Source: Zonotrichia leucophrys gambelii (Eukaryota; Chordata; Aves; Passeriformes; Passerellidae). Taken from it: a DNA stretch of 64,000 nt. Below the pieces are notes generated by a model. The model was not told where the DNA came from and made no database searches. It saw only the letters and a program-made list of their open reading frames with translations. The stretch covers positions 132,449,533-132,513,532 of the forward strand of contig NC_088171.1 in the NCBI RefSeq assembly GCF_028769735.1. Direction: 5' to 3'. The position numbers and the translations under genes are program-made. Every line of letters begins with the position of its first letter. Within the stretch, counting starts at the first letter, position 1. Positions 25,401 to 39,239 of this stretch are shown piece by piece.

Positions 25401-26083
25401 GGTATGGAATAAACAGGAAGGATTGGACAGGACAAAACTGTGTTCTTTCCTTTCCTGAGAGCATTACAGAAGCAATGACAGCAATCTAAGGATGCTGTTC
25501 CACAGAGCAGCGATTTATTTTTTATTTTTAGTGGTAATCAGGAGCATTACGTGGCCAAAATAAACGTGTTAGTATTGCTCAGAGCAGAGGCAGTACCTGC
25601 AAACAGCGGCAGCCTGTGCTCTTCAGTCTGCTTCAAAGGGAGCGTTGGGTTGGGTTGCACACTCGCGTGTTCTGCTGCCCTCTCAGGGAGTGGTTGCTGT
25701 GGGTGCTGCATCTGTCCTGCCCCATCACAGCTGGGCTCCTGGGTACAGTGAAGGTTTCTGAAGTTTTACAATGAGCCCTGCAAAAGGTGATTTTTAAAGA
25801 ATGCTTGAGAGTATCAGCTTTAGAGTAAGCCAGCAGCACTGAGCCACATGATTCACCTCTCCTGCCCTTCCTAAAGGCAGGTCCAATGGCAAATCACAGA
25901 CAATTGCTTTCAGTGGGTGTTTTGCTTTCACTGTGGGATTCACAGATATGTTAATTTATTTTGTCTCCCCTGGAGGCCCTTTGTATCTTCACTCATAATT
26001 CCTTTCTGAAATGAAGCAATGGGTCTGACTCATTCAGCAGTTCAGATCCAGCTTCCTAGACTCAGAGAGTAACTGAGATCAGA
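22420..26083. other. Intergenic DNA upstream of PDP1
   Basis: Outside the island the sequence returns to ordinary composition. A T/G-rich low-complexity tract at about 22728-22850 generates spurious hydrophobic ORFs on the plus strand. No gene or clear transposon was seen. Confidence 0.55.
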
Positions 26084-26330
26084 CAGGACCTGCTGAAAGC
26101 AGGGCCACCTTCAAAGCTAGGTCAGGTTGTTCAGGGACTTGGTCAGTCCTGTTTGGGACATCTTTGAGGACTGAGGTTCTCCAGTCTGCCTGGGCCCCAG
26201 TTCCAGTACTTCATCACTTACTTACATTTTGAAAATTTTTAATTTTTAGTTAATTAGAATCTTCCATGTTAAGCTTGTATGTGATGCCTCTTACCCCTCA
26301 GGACTTCTTTGTACCATCCTATATGTTGAT
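26084..26330 (-). mobile_element. CR1 LINE 3' UTR fragment, old
   Basis: Read on the plus strand, the order AGGTTGTTCAGGGACTTGGTC, a diverged segment, CCAGTCTGCCTGGGCCCC, AGTTCCAGTACTTCATCAC and later CTTACCCCTCAGGACTT follows the antisense of the familiar CR1 ORF2-end/3' UTR block (GTTGCTCAG, CTCTGGGCAACCTGTTCCAGTG, TTACCCCTTGTCCT). Orientation is therefore minus. It is heavily diverged, and borders are approximate. Confidence 0.7.
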
Positions 26331-29300
26331 TCCCATCTCATTAGCAGAGAATTAAATACATTTTTTTCATTTTGTAGTAGTTATGCACTAGTTTGCACTC
26401 TTCACCTGGGCTGGTTTTTCAGAGCTGGTGTCCAATTTGGGGAGTACAGCATTCTGGCAGCTTGATGAAGTGAAGGGAATTCTGTAGAAAAATAGTTTTT
26501 TGGCCAGCTTCAAGAATGATACTTATAACATTATCAGTGTCTGACTATGAGGAAGTAGTTTCAGGATATCAGGAAGTTGGATCCAGCAATTACTTTGCTG
26601 CCGAAGAGTCTGATCCGTTTTCCATCTGTAGTTCATCATGTGCATTTTTCATATTTCTTTGTTACAGTCATTTTCAAAAGTAACTACATTTGCAGTTATA
26701 ATGGCTGCCATGCAAAAGATTCAATAGACTTCAGGGGAAATAGTGAAGATTAAAATTGGGAGAGGAATCTGCTCGCATTTTTCCATGCAGAGAATAGCTT
26801 ACACTTTTCAACAGATAAAATATTGTTTCCCTAATGCTGCTGGAACAATGATATCCTGGCTTCATTTTATCAGATATAATTCCCTGAAATAAAAGACTGC
26901 TCAGATGCTGGTAATTGAATACAGCCTTCTGTCTTTACTTGAGGTCACTGGAGTCAAGAGATGGAAGCCAATGGTTGGTCTGCAGAAACAGCTGGCTAGA
27001 GCTGAGATCTTTCTATGCAAATGTGAATGTTAAAGACTAAAATTTCTCCAGCAATTAGGAAGAGCAACCAATGCCAACTACTAGAAGTACCTGTATTATT
27101 GTCTGAGCATGAGGGGGTACTTTGAAGTTATGGAAGATACAATTAGAAATTTCAATTTAGAATCAAGAGTAGGCTCTGAACCAATCTCTTAGGTGTCTTG
27201 GGGCCCAGGGTTAGATCAGGTCGCATTTCCACTTGTAACAAGGAAGTTTAGAAAGAATACCAAAGTGACCTCCTTCTCATTCCTCTTTGCTTTTCTCAGT
27301 TTAGCCTTACCTAAATGCTGGTAAAATAAGACCTTGTATCCTTTGGGGTTTGTATTTGACCAAAAAAATAAGCATTTGTTTTTGGTTTTTTTCTGTAGAA
27401 AAAAGATGAGTTAGGTTACTGGTTACCTTAGTTGATAAATAGACTTATTATCTCAAGTGACCCCATCTACAAAAATATTTACCATTTGCTTTGTACTATA
27501 TGTTTCATTTATATTTTTAACAACAAACAAAACATGTATTTGTTCTAACCTCTTCCCTTCCCTGACTAGATCCAGTATTCTGTTCTTCCAGGCAGGTGTC
27601 TCAAGCAGAAGATTACAGAGCCTCATTTGCTGCCTCTGAGGCAGGGAGTGGTGGATTTCTCTGTGAGTGACCAGTCTTCACTGCATGGTGAAGCATTGCC
27701 CTCACCTCAGCTGACCTGCAGCCAGAGAGTAACAGGACTCCATGCAAAAAGAAGCAGTGTGGAATGAAGGTGACAATTATACCAGCCTTTTATAGTTAAA
27801 AGCTTTAGCCATTAGGCTGTTACATGGTAAGATAGGAACAAGCAGAAGGAGCAACACTGTGCCTTACAAGTGAATCTGGAGCTTTGTTTATGGTATTCAG
27901 GAACTGGAGGCAGCCAGCTCCCTCTGAGAGATCCCAGCAGAGCAAAGCTGTGTCCTGTGCCAGGCTTTTAATCAAAAGAGAAAGCCTGACAGTGATAATT
28001 TCCAGCAGGCCTGCTTTAGGGGTGCCTTTCTTCTCCTGGGGAATTTTTTATAAGGTCATTTAGAGATCCCCATTCTAATTTTGTCCTGCATTGGCACTGG
28101 GGTGCTTTCCTTAAATCTGGATTCCAGCCCAGGGCTGGATTTGGTTTGCAAGTCTGAATAACCTGCATATTCAGTTGCACAGGTCAATGATGTCCCCGTG
28201 GCAGAGGCCGGGGAGGTGGTGCAATATCACATGTTCCCACAGATGGGCTGTGTCTCTGGGGAGCCTCCATGAAGATCTGGGAGCACAGGGAGGACCTTCA
28301 GTAAGCACAAGATGACTGCCACCCTGCTGCTTCTCAGGAGCTCAGGACCCATGTTTCCTGCAAACCTTTGGGGCTTGCAAGTTAGCAGTGCATGTGCCTT
28401 ATTCCTTCCTCACAATCATTTTACTCAGTGTTTCAAATGCCCTGGAGCAAGTCCAGATTGCAAGCTAAGTGTTTTAGAGTAGTATTTTAAGAAGAAGGAT
28501 TCTTTTTCTATTAGTGTTGACTTTAACACTGGAGCAAAACACACCAGCTACATCAGGCTGTTTCTTTGAAACTTCTTTGAACTTTGGATGCATCTCTGCA
28601 GCCTGCAGCCTTGTGTAACTGCAGAGGTTTGTTCAATTTGTCTGGATGTTATATAAGCTGTCTTTTATTTTCCTTTGCTTGTGATCATGTTATGTAGGCT
28701 GCCTTCTTAAATTTCAGGAACCCTAAGGCAGCCTGAGTCATATGTATGAGGCTCTTTTTTGCACTGTTGTGTAAGGTAGTGAATTGCAAAGGTCATGGGA
28801 ATGAGTTATTTAAAAACTGAAACATGCTGGGCTCTATCCAGCTCAGAATAGATGAGCTCAGAAAGGCATTTGCGTTTTAAATTACAGTTTGGGTTATCAA
28901 GGACTGATTCACCTAACTCACTATTTCAGTTTCCTTAGCAAACCGCTGTAGCACACAATATTTTTGTTTCTTTTAAATGCATTGCTGATATAATCATGTG
29001 TTCCCATGAGATAATGAATAAAATATTTACTTTCAATACTAGAAAACAAATGCATTCACAAATATTGTCATCATAGGCACAATCTTCACACTCATTCATT
29101 TTTGGTGCTCACAGCAATTAATCTCCCTTACCATTTGATCCCAATTCATGTTCAAAGTGCACAGAGGGCTTTGATCTACCCAGTGAACAACTGGGTTGAG
29201 ATGTGTCACTGAGCCCTTGTGTAAACTGGCTCAGTCATACTGATGCCATCAGGGTAAAGGTACAAGAACAAATAACCCTGGAGTCTCTAGGGCAGGGCCC

Positions 29301-32300
29301 TGTGTTTCTGTTCACTCTGTCTACTGTAGGTTTAAGCCATCCAACTGTACCCTCATTTATAGAAAGACCTTTCTTGCTTCCTGTTTCATGTCCCCTCTGA
29401 GGCCCTCTAAGTCACCATCCATAAAAAGCATATCCAGCCATACTTTAATGTGAAACTCTCTGAAACTCTCCCAAAAGCACTTTTCACCTTGGATAATTTC
29501 ACAGAGCAGGTCAGGACACGACTCCACCAACTGCTCAGCACACAGAGCAGGGCAAGCAGCAGTCTCTGGCAGCAGGGAAGGACATTGCAGTGGGCCAGGG
29601 GAGCAGGAGGGAATACAAACCCACACCCTGGGAGTGATTTTTGTTCTCTCCATCAGCCCGTAGAGCTATCCCAGCATCATTTTGGCCATTTGCAAAATTC
29701 ATGTGTGCAATTGTAATTCACTTCCCTTTTCATGCACCAAAATGTAATCAACTTGTCATCACATCAACTCTTGTTGAAAATAGTAAGAAAAAGCTAAGTG
29801 ATGAGACAAAAATACATTAAATTGGTTTGGTATGAGGAAGCAGTTAAATGATTCTAATTACTGAAACCCAAACCAGTACAACCCACCTCCCCAAATTATT
29901 GCACCAATATCGCAAAATTAAGTAATAGCATGTCCCCATGTAGGCTTGCAATGCAGTGTACTGGTAAATGATACAGACAAAAAGTGGTTAACCCAGAAAC
30001 TGTGGAGTCATACATGTGCATGTAAGAGAGGGGGGAAAAAATCCCCTATTTTTAAAAAAAGGCTAGAGATTCAAAGAGCACAGTTCAGGGACATGATACT
30101 GAAAGGAAGGAGAACACTGGGGCAAAGGACTTCCTGGAAAGGGCTTGAATGCAAACACAGGTGAGCTCTTGCTGTTTGCCTGCTTTTTGCTGTGTTCAGA
30201 AAAACAAGAACTTTTAAAATACAGGAATTGTACATGTGAGTCTATTGCATTATACCCAGCATCATGACTCAAGGTGATTGCTAGGAACAGCTAAAAGAAG
30301 AGATGGAATAAGGGAGGACAGGGTCTATGAAGTGTTAGGGTTTAAAGAGGTTACCCAAAAAAAAAAAAATCCGAGTTATTTTCACATATGCAAGTAATTC
30401 TGGTTTGCATTTGCATATATCAGTGGGTAAAATATGAGTCACAGGGTGGGGTTTTTTTCTTGCATGTTAATAATGGACACCTTGCCCTGAGTCAAAAAGC
30501 AGTGCCTTAGGTTAATCCAGGAAACACTTCTTGAATCTGCCATCATGTGAAAACTGGAAACAAGCTCACTTTCCCCAGAAAAGAGCTATAAAACCAAGCA
30601 AGAGAAATTGCAAACAGAAAGTCTGTTCACTTCTCTAGCACTGCTCTTAACCTCTTGGACTATCTTGGGTCGAGCAGCTGGAAGACAGCATGTTCTGTAG
30701 GCAGACAGCTCCTGGCAGGCAGGCAGTACAGCTGCGAACACCACACTCGGTGCCAAACATGAGTCTGTAATTTCTCTCCAATGGTCAGCTTTTTGAGGAT
30801 AGCATTTAGTCATTTCCTGGGAAGACAAAGGGTGCCCATCAGAGCTAATGATACTTGCTCGTGCGTTGCCATGTGGGAGGTGGCTATAAAGCACACTTGA
30901 AAAATGAGCACAACTGATTCAAAATTACAGCAACGGTGTTGATGCAGGAATTTGCTGCCAGGCAGTCCTCAGAGTCCCTGCACCCTTTGTCAGACAAGGA
31001 GGCATTTTCTTCTGCCTTTCTTTTCTCAGCTGTCTGAATAGGAGAGCAAATGCGCCTCAGGAGAAATACGAAGTGTGTTAGTTTTCATTAACTTTTAATT
31101 TGAAGTCTGCATAACTGAATGAAACCACTGTAGTAATCTGGAAAGGGTATCTGAAAGCCCTGTTGAATCAGAGATAATTCCTCCCTTCTCTCTGAAAAGT
31201 ACATATTTAAAAGGTGCTTTGTTCAGAGGCACACTATCCCTGCCAGTACTTGCAAAGAACTCAAACAGTGGGAGCAACTCTAGAAAGTCATTTCAGGCTA
31301 CCGCAGCATTCCCAGGGCTGTAGTAAAGGTCAGTGTGTGTGTGTGTCCTTCAGCCATGTGAAGTTTTGATTAGCAAATCTGCGTCGTTGACAGCTCTGGA
31401 ATGTTTCCAGACAGCCAAAATCAGGGCTTCCATGTGCACAAGAAGTGCAGTCCCTGTGCCCAGCCTTGTGCTCAAAGCCATGGGACCTGCTGCACAGTGT
31501 TCAGCCTGTAACACATACTGCAGCCAGGCTTACAGCCAAACATTCCAATCATGTCAGTAAAGAAAAGTTTAAAAATGTTATTTTGCTGATAGGTCTTTCT
31601 TAAAAATTTTTTTTCAAAGAAAGCTTAAGGGGAAAGGGACTATAGCATAAGTGAGTCTCTTCCCACACTGTGCCATTTTCCATGGTTATTCTTTAAGGCA
31701 TCTTTACAGCACTCACAGTGCAGACCATCATGTTTTCATGATTTCTTGCCTGCAGCAATTATAATTCTGCCAATGCTTGGTCTTGCTACCAAGGCCAAAT
31801 CACCAGATGCAGTGTGATATTGGGAAGCCAGACGTCCCTGACCCAGTTGGGATTCAGTGATGACTCCTGCCAGAAATGCGCCCATCCCTGTGAACTAGAA
31901 ATGCCTTCTTTGTTGCATCCAAGCACCACTAAGCAAACTTGTGTGGCCATGGATTAGCTTAAGTGTTTGTCAAACACATGTATGGTGCAGTTTCTCTACA
32001 TGATGCACTGGTATAGTGAAACTTAAAATAAATACAGCATCCAGAGCATTCTCTGGCTTCTCTTGGGCATCAATAAATAGCAAGCAAAGAACTGTTCACT
32101 GGCTGTCTCAAACCAAGCACTTCTATCAAGAAAGGTTTGTTTGAAAATTATTATTTTTCATCCTTTTGCTTTATCTTCTGTCAGTTAACTTCTGTACCAG
32201 AAGAATAGAGAAAAATGCTGCATGAAGCAGAAATGAACAACAGGTTTGTACCACATACCAGGGAGCAGCTGGTGAGTGAAGCACTCCCTGACAGCCCAGA

Positions 32301-33580
32301 ACATCAGAGGAACTGGATGTGAAGAGAAAATGTGCTATATTGATCAATTTCTTCTGTTTTGTTTTGTTTTCTGTTAATTCCACACTAGTCCTTTATTTGA
32401 GCTTACGTATGGGGAGCACTGGGAACTGTGACAATGCAGCAAGCGGAGGCTGCTGACGCCAGCAGAGGTGGGAGGGGAAAACACACATATAAGTGAGAGA
32501 AGAATTTGGCCCAGTGTCCCCTTTTGACATTATACAACCCAGGAAAAGTAAAATACTGTTACTGACAGTACCAGCTTTTGACAGTAATTGCACAATAACA
32601 GGACATTGTATTAGAATTTATGTTAGTACCCAATTTTGTTGGGTTTTTTTTTTTTTGCCTGTCCTCTTGAAATGTATCTCCCTTAATGCTTGGCTACTCT
32701 GAAAAGTGTTGACTACTTTGTAGTCAACATGAACAGGCAATGAAGATGTAATGTCAAATGATTCCTTCAAATACAAATTCCTTATCAATTTTTTTTGGTA
32801 AAAGTTAATGTCTTTAAAATGTTTGTAAGCCGGTGAGTTAGTGATTTATTCAAGCTTGCTAAGTGCACTATTATTCTACAGTCTCAGTTAAATACTGTGA
32901 ATGAAGATTGCCATAGTTACAGCTGAGTTCAGAAACTGGCACTATTGTGTTGTAATTCTTACCTTGCCTCTCTTGCTCTGGTACAGTGACAGACACATTT
33001 CCATCTCTGTAATTAAGTGTGGTGTGAAAGATCCTGCACATTCATTTAAAAATGCTTGAGAAACTGTGAGATGAGGGACATTTTCCATTGTCTTGTTTTC
33101 CCCAAAACCATTGAGTGACATGGTACTTCCTGCATGCCTTCTGTGCTATCTTCAGCCTAGTCCTTGAAATTCAGTTTGGCATTGTAATTCATTGCAAAAA
33201 TATACACCACCAAGTAAGCAGCAACACTGATGGTCTCCTTTTATATAGGATATATTCCATGTAAAGAATGGTTTTATGTCAGCATTTATTTTGACAAAAA
33301 ACAGAGGTTCTGACATGACTGCAGCTGGCAGGTCTTAATACTGACTTCTGTGTGGTTTGGATAGGTCTTAGGAAGGGTGGTAAGTAGGAACTGTCAAGGA
33401 TTTAATGTAATATCCTCTAAAAATCAAATGCCTTCTCCCCTAGCTGAGGAACAATAGGGTATGTCTTACTGTCAGAACAACTTGTCTCCATGAGCTGCTT
33501 TCCAACACATAGAAAATGACACATGCATAATTGGCAATGATTCAGGCATTTTGTCAGGCTCCTGAGTCACTCCAAAGCAG
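26331..33580. other. Intergenic DNA, no gene seen
   Basis: Mixed composition with only chance ORFs. A short (TG)n run lies at about 31332-31347. A 23-bp inverted repeat lies at 32707-32729. I find no exon, RNA gene or complete repeat that I can name. Confidence 0.5.
32707..32729. repeat. Inverted repeat, 10-bp arms
   Basis: TGTTGACTAC and its exact complement separated by TTT. A small perfect hairpin in intergenic DNA. Confidence 0.8.
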
Positions 33581-33584
33581 ACTG

Positions 33585-33770
33585 GGAGCTGGGTCGTACC
33601 GCCCTGCAGGTGAGCACGCCACAGCTGGCACATCTGGGTCTGCCCAGCGCCCACCGGAGAAAGCGACGCCTCCCCTGCTCAGGGGCCCGAGCGGGGCAGC
33701 GGCTCCGCGACTCAGCAGCGACACGGCATCCCCACCGGCAGCCCAGCCCCCTTCCTTGTGCCGGCTGTCA
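33585..33770. other. Small CpG-dense patch
   Basis: About 16 CpG dinucleotides within roughly 180 bases, flanked by CpG-poor DNA. It contains a strong plus-strand splice-donor consensus CAG|GTGAGC (junction 33609/33610). Could be a minor promoter or first exon of a non-coding RNA, or a GC-rich insertion. The ORFs across it show no known domain. Confidence 0.4.
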
Positions 33771-36700
33771 TGTTCACAGACCCTCTGCCAGGGCAATACA
33801 ACTTCCAAAGATGGAAATGGATGACTGTCCTTTTTTTGTTTGTTTTTCATTTATTTTTTTCCCCTGCGTTGTATGCTGCTGGTTCAGTGAGTTGCTTCTG
33901 CCCATACCATAGAGGGAAGGGGGTGGCGGGGCTGGGGCAGGGGGAGCCATTGACCTGGGTCGAAGCAAAGGGGAGCAAGGAAAGCAGGTCTGCTTGTCCT
34001 CTTGGCTCTTTTCCATCATCCAGCTCTGCCTTTTGAGCTTAAAGGTATGTGTTACCATAGAATTTGTTAAACAATCAGCATTTCCTCTTTAATACAGTAG
34101 TGAGAATAAATATGCTTTGTTCTCCTGAGATGGTGGGTGGGAGGGAACACTCACAGCACAAGATGGGATAGGGCCAACTTTTGTCCTGTGAATATTTACC
34201 TGTAATTTCTTCCCAGACAGGATTATGCATGTATGTGCCCTACAGTAGGGATCCCCTGGTCATTTGGGACAAACCGCTACAAGCTCACATGAACAGAACT
34301 TTGTTTGGAATATTTGATACAATACTGGTAGAACTTTAAGGAAAACCAGCATTCACCATGCTTTCCTATTGTAATTGAGCTCTCTGAAGTTATATACCCA
34401 GCTCATCTGCATAGTGGACATAATGAAATATGCATTTCATACCCATAGTGAAATAAATCTTCAGTTTGCTTGCTACCTGTGATTGTGATGCCATATGCTT
34501 GGCTGAGCATTGCTCCTGATGGATCACTGTGCAAGGATGCCTTACACACTGAGGGCTGAGCTCCTCGGTGAGTCACTGCAGTAGAATGCACGGTGGAAAA
34601 AGCTCCTTTCCCCAGTTACTCAGAGGTAAAATATTTCTGGATTCATGCCTGGTTTGTGCTAGGAATATTAAGGATGGTTTTGTTTTTCTGATAAAGTTCC
34701 ATTAAGAGAGCATATGATCATTGCTCCAGTTAGCACTGAATTCTCTCGGACTGCAGCTGAGTTTTCCTTTCCAACACAGTTATGTGGCTGTCTGAAACAT
34801 GCTTTGAAACAGTATGGTTGGTTTCTGTGTTGAACACACAGGACTGCATTTACTCTTGCATTTTTGCTTTATCTTTAGCTTCCAGTGGCAAACTGGCATT
34901 GAGCCCTCATCTGAAACATGGACCACAGCAAATCTGTAATTTTTCAAGCTTTGATGCTCTAATTAGAAGATGAAAAATCATGTGTTTTGGGGGTTTTTTT
35001 TAAGCTCTGTTAAAATTATCATCGTTATTCAAAATTATGAGTAGAATTAAAGCTATGTTTCTAATCAAAATCAACACACTGGAAGAGTGCCCACATTTTC
35101 CTATGGTGGAAATCTGATGAGGCCCAGAGTGAAGCAGTGCTGGAGATGGAGGTCAGTCAGTAAAGGCACAGGTGTCTGTGCAAGGTGTTGATCATGTCTC
35201 ATGACAACTGGATGAGAGTAACTGAGTGCAGAACTTGCTCTGCTGCCAGCAGCAAACACAGCAAAAGCAGTCAACTAAAGAGAAAGTGGTGAAGGACTGA
35301 GCAGTCTTTTGTCTCTGAGTTCAGTAAACCTATGCCATCAGGATGGGAGAAAGACAGGCCAGACCCCAAATCAAAGTGTTTGTCTCTCCATTTATTGAAT
35401 CCTAACCTCTTCTTAACATTTTATTTTTTGCATTTGTTCTGTTTCTAAGGGGGTGACCACCTGGTTTCAGAGGGCAGCATTGTCATCTGAGCTGCCTATG
35501 TTTCTGATGTTTTTTTGACCAAAAAAAGCACCATGCTGAGCATAGTGAGGATTTCTGCTTATTTCTGCTGAAGACACAATACTACAACCTTGAGGCAGGT
35601 GCTTTTAATGTACAAGGTGATCTGGTAATCAAGTAATTGTAAGAAAAATAGGGTGATGCATGAGACCATGATTTATTTGACATCAGAATATTTGACTTCA
35701 TTTCATAATCCCTGCTGTAGGCACAAAGCCTTGGTGGTGACAATGGGGAAACCTTTTCTCTCCCCATCATCTTTCGTCATGTTCTCTTCTCTTGTTGTTC
35801 CCTATGTCACTCACTGCTTTTACTTTCCTTCAAGCAAAAGAAACGGGATGTATTTAGTGCCTTTCCTTAAAACCTTGTGGAACTATGGGATACCTTCTCT
35901 GCTCTCAGCCTGGGTCTGACACCCTTTGCAGCTGGTGCTTCTTTATGCCCACCAGGACCATGTGAGGCTGAACCAGAGCTCTGGAGGAATGTGTGGATAT
36001 CTGATATGGTTGTTAATGAGGAATTCAAGCTGGTACTTATAACTAAGCAGAAGGTTAGGCACAGATACTAACCCAGAAACAGCAATGGAAGCACTTCAAG
36101 TTGTGAGGGAGGTTATAAGTGTGTGCCTTGTGCGTCTGGGGTCTGGGAAGTGTGTCTATCAGAGCTGGGCACCTGCTTGTGTACAAAATGCCCTGAATGT
36201 CACCTTTAGTGTGAGCCCTGGGGACCAGTTTTCTCTGAGCTGAGGGCTGGAAAGGCATGCAAACAGCTCTGCATGGGTAAGACAGTGAGGGCTGTGGACT
36301 TGTCACCTTGCATGAAAAGCCCTTGGACAGCACAGAGTAGCCTTTGCTCCTTCCAGCAGCATTAAATGACCTGCCCAATTGGACATCCTGTCTCACCCTG
36401 GTGGTGGAAGGAAACATTTATCCAGAAGAGACTATCATAGCCAGAGCAGTGCATCCCTTATTTGCCTTATCTCTGGAGCTCATACAGGCAATTTCACTCT
36501 GCCATACATAAAGGAAGCAACACCTGTTATTAAAACACCTTGGAAAGCATTAGCAAATAGCTGTTATAGACATCAAACACAGGAGAGATAAGCACTTGGA
36601 TAAAACAACAAATTGTGTGCCCTCAATACCATGAAGGCAGCACTGAGGGAAATGAATTTTCCCATAAGCAATAGTCAGGAAAACCTGCAAATACTGCAGG

Positions 36701-37463
36701 AAGTGAGAGGAAAGCATGGAGACTTAGAAAGCACAAGCATTCTCCTTTCTCAGGGGTGGGAGGACAGGTGGTGGGTCTGTTCTGCACAGACAACAAAGGA
36801 AATGTTCAATTTCAAAATGAAGTTCTGATAGTATGAAACTTGAATGGAGATCCTGGGGATTTAACTGGTTTAGAGTTTGGTGTTCCTATAAACTTCCTTC
36901 AGTCCAGGAATTTAATTCTGTGTTATCCAAGTTTTTGTCAATGTGTCCAGGCTCCTTGTTCCCTGGGCATTGGAGCCTTTATGTTCTTGGTGTGATAGGA
37001 TGTCCTCCAGGATGCCAGGCTCTGTCTTGTTCTGCAGGAACCTATAAGACCTATTTGTGCTAGGCCTTTCTAGGCTTCTCATCCCTAGAAAATAAAAAGT
37101 CTGAAATATTAGCTGCCCTGTGGATGTGTGAGTCCTTGGCAACTGTGCAGCTCAAGAAATCAGAAAATAACGAGACAGGTCTTGAAAATAATCCATTTCT
37201 TTTTTTTTTCAGAAGTTAATTAGAAGCTGCTCTGCTGGTTCAAAGCCTGCTGAATTTGATGAGCTGGCATTTTCTGATAAAAACCTATTTTGACAAAAAT
37301 TCCTGCCAGCTCTAGGACATCCCTTATTGCCTGGTGGAGCAGCAATGGCCAGCAGGAGCCAGGCTAGCACACTCCGAGCCCTGTGCAGGGAGTGCAGCCC
37401 TGTTCATCCTGTGCCTGGCCAGGCCCCTGAGCTGCCTTCCCGCCAGGCCAGCAGCAGAGAGGA
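33771..37463. other. Intergenic DNA, no gene seen
   Basis: Ordinary intergenic composition with chance ORFs. No repeats or exons that I can identify. Confidence 0.5.
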
Positions 37464-37645
37464 GCAGCCCTACAGGCAGCCGGGTCCCTCACAGCCTGGA
37501 GCAGCCCTACAGGCAGCCGGGTCACTCACAGCCTGGAGCAACCCTACAGGCAGCCGAGTCACTCACAGGCTGGAGCAGCCCTACAGGCAGCCGGGCCCTC
37601 ACAGCCTGGAGCAGCCCTACAGGCAGCCAGGTCACTCACAGCCCC
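37464..37645. repeat. Minisatellite, 37-bp unit, about five copies
   Basis: Tandem units of 37, 37, 37 and 36 bases plus a partial fifth, starting at 37464, 37501, 37538, 37575 and 37611. Each begins GCAGCCCTACAGGCAGCC and continues with a TCACTCACAGCCTGGA-type half. Copies differ at a few positions. Because 37 is not a multiple of three, the same repeat peptides (TGSR, YRQPG) cycle through frames. The ORFs at 37327-37801 are therefore not evidence of a gene. Confidence 0.92.
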
Positions 37646-39239
37646 TGCAGCCGGTGCCTGCAAGGGCCTGGCCCTCCCCTGCTTACTCTGTTGACAATGG
37701 GGCTACCAGAGCTCTGTCTCTCCAGAGCAGTTTCTAATTTGTTTATTGATGTTGACAAAAGCCCATTTTTACTTCTGTCAGCAGAGGTGATGTGTCTGTA
37801 AATGAACAGGCTCCTCTGCCTCCCTCATTATCAGCAAAATTGCCAGCTAAGCACTAACTTCTGGACCCTCTGTGGCTGATACACGGAGCAGAACAGCAAA
37901 ACAAGTGGTCTATTTACATTTCACTATGCTGGAGGTGAGAAAAAAATGTGGTTTTAACCCCTGAATTGACTGAGTTCGTAACCAGGAAATGTATGTGAAT
38001 GCAGGTGGCCCTTAGTTTCATGGAAATGTATTTCTGATCATAACTGATCTCAGATAACTGGGGCTTTGGTAAGGTCTAGCTATTTTGCCTCAATTCATAC
38101 TTTCTGAATAAAAGTCAGAAGATATAGATGGGAATGACAACAAGCTGATAACCCTGAAGTGATTTTCATGTTGTTCCATATAACAATATATATAACATAT
38201 ACATAAAAGAACGTTGACTCAAGTTATTTTAGGCACAACATTACAAAATGACTATTAACTTGAGAATATTACAGGGACATATTTGTGCCTCTCCCTTACT
38301 GAGATCCTATTCCTATGCTGTTTTGATACATTTTATGCTTTTGTTGGGCACCTAAATAACTGGACAGGTTCAGTGGGTAGATTGTCACAAGCAGAAGTGG
38401 AAGGCTGTTCCTTTGGCTTTGGTCCCGTGGCAGCCAGCAGAAAGAGAGTCTGACACACAGCCGATGGATGGGTGGGCAGGGGAGATTGTCACAGTTTTGT
38501 TCACTTTGGAGAAGCCTCAGCATTGAAACCCTGCTGGCAGCACTGGGATTGCTGTTGGAAAGGCAGTGTTTAGGCTAGACCTTGTCCTTGTGCGAGACCA
38601 GGCTGCACAGAGCAGGCTTGGGCCAGGGATATCCAAGTGCTTGGGAGATATTTGGTGGCAAAGAGGTGATACAACATTTTGCAAAGTATTGGGAGTATTC
38701 TGGAGTGTTTCAACCACCATTCTCTGTGGGCATTCCCAACTCTCTGCGCTGCAGTTGCATCACATAAATGAAATTGCCACATCAAAACATTCAGCATCCA
38801 GCCCAGGTATTTTTTTAAAACAACAGCTAATTTCATCAAAAGGCATTTCTCCTACATTCCCAGTTTTTACCCTCTTTGGCTCAGTCAGCTCTATCTCAGG
38901 AAACAAAATAATGTTCGGTATTGGTCATGGATGGAGAATTTCCCTGGGCCAGGTGTGGTCCTGTAGTTTCTTTCTGTCCATGAAAAAGCTTGGCTCTGTC
39001 TGGCCTGACTTCTGTCGGTAATCGAGTGTAACTGGACAGGGTGGTGGTAGCAGAGCTGCCCGGGGGTCAGTCCTGGCCCCGTGAAGAGACCACAAGGCGG
39101 TGGCACTGCCTGCTGTGGGACACCAGGGCAGGGAGACACGGAGCACTGCAGTGTGGTGGTGGTGTTTGGAATAGGCAGGTGCATAGGGTGAGGAAGTGTC
39201 CTTAGAGTGGATGAACGAGTGGACTGGTGAGCATAGAGT
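37646..39239. other. Intergenic DNA, no gene seen
   Basis: Chance ORFs on both strands, including one of 151 codons at 38566-39021 with no recognisable domain. No repeat identified. Confidence 0.5.
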
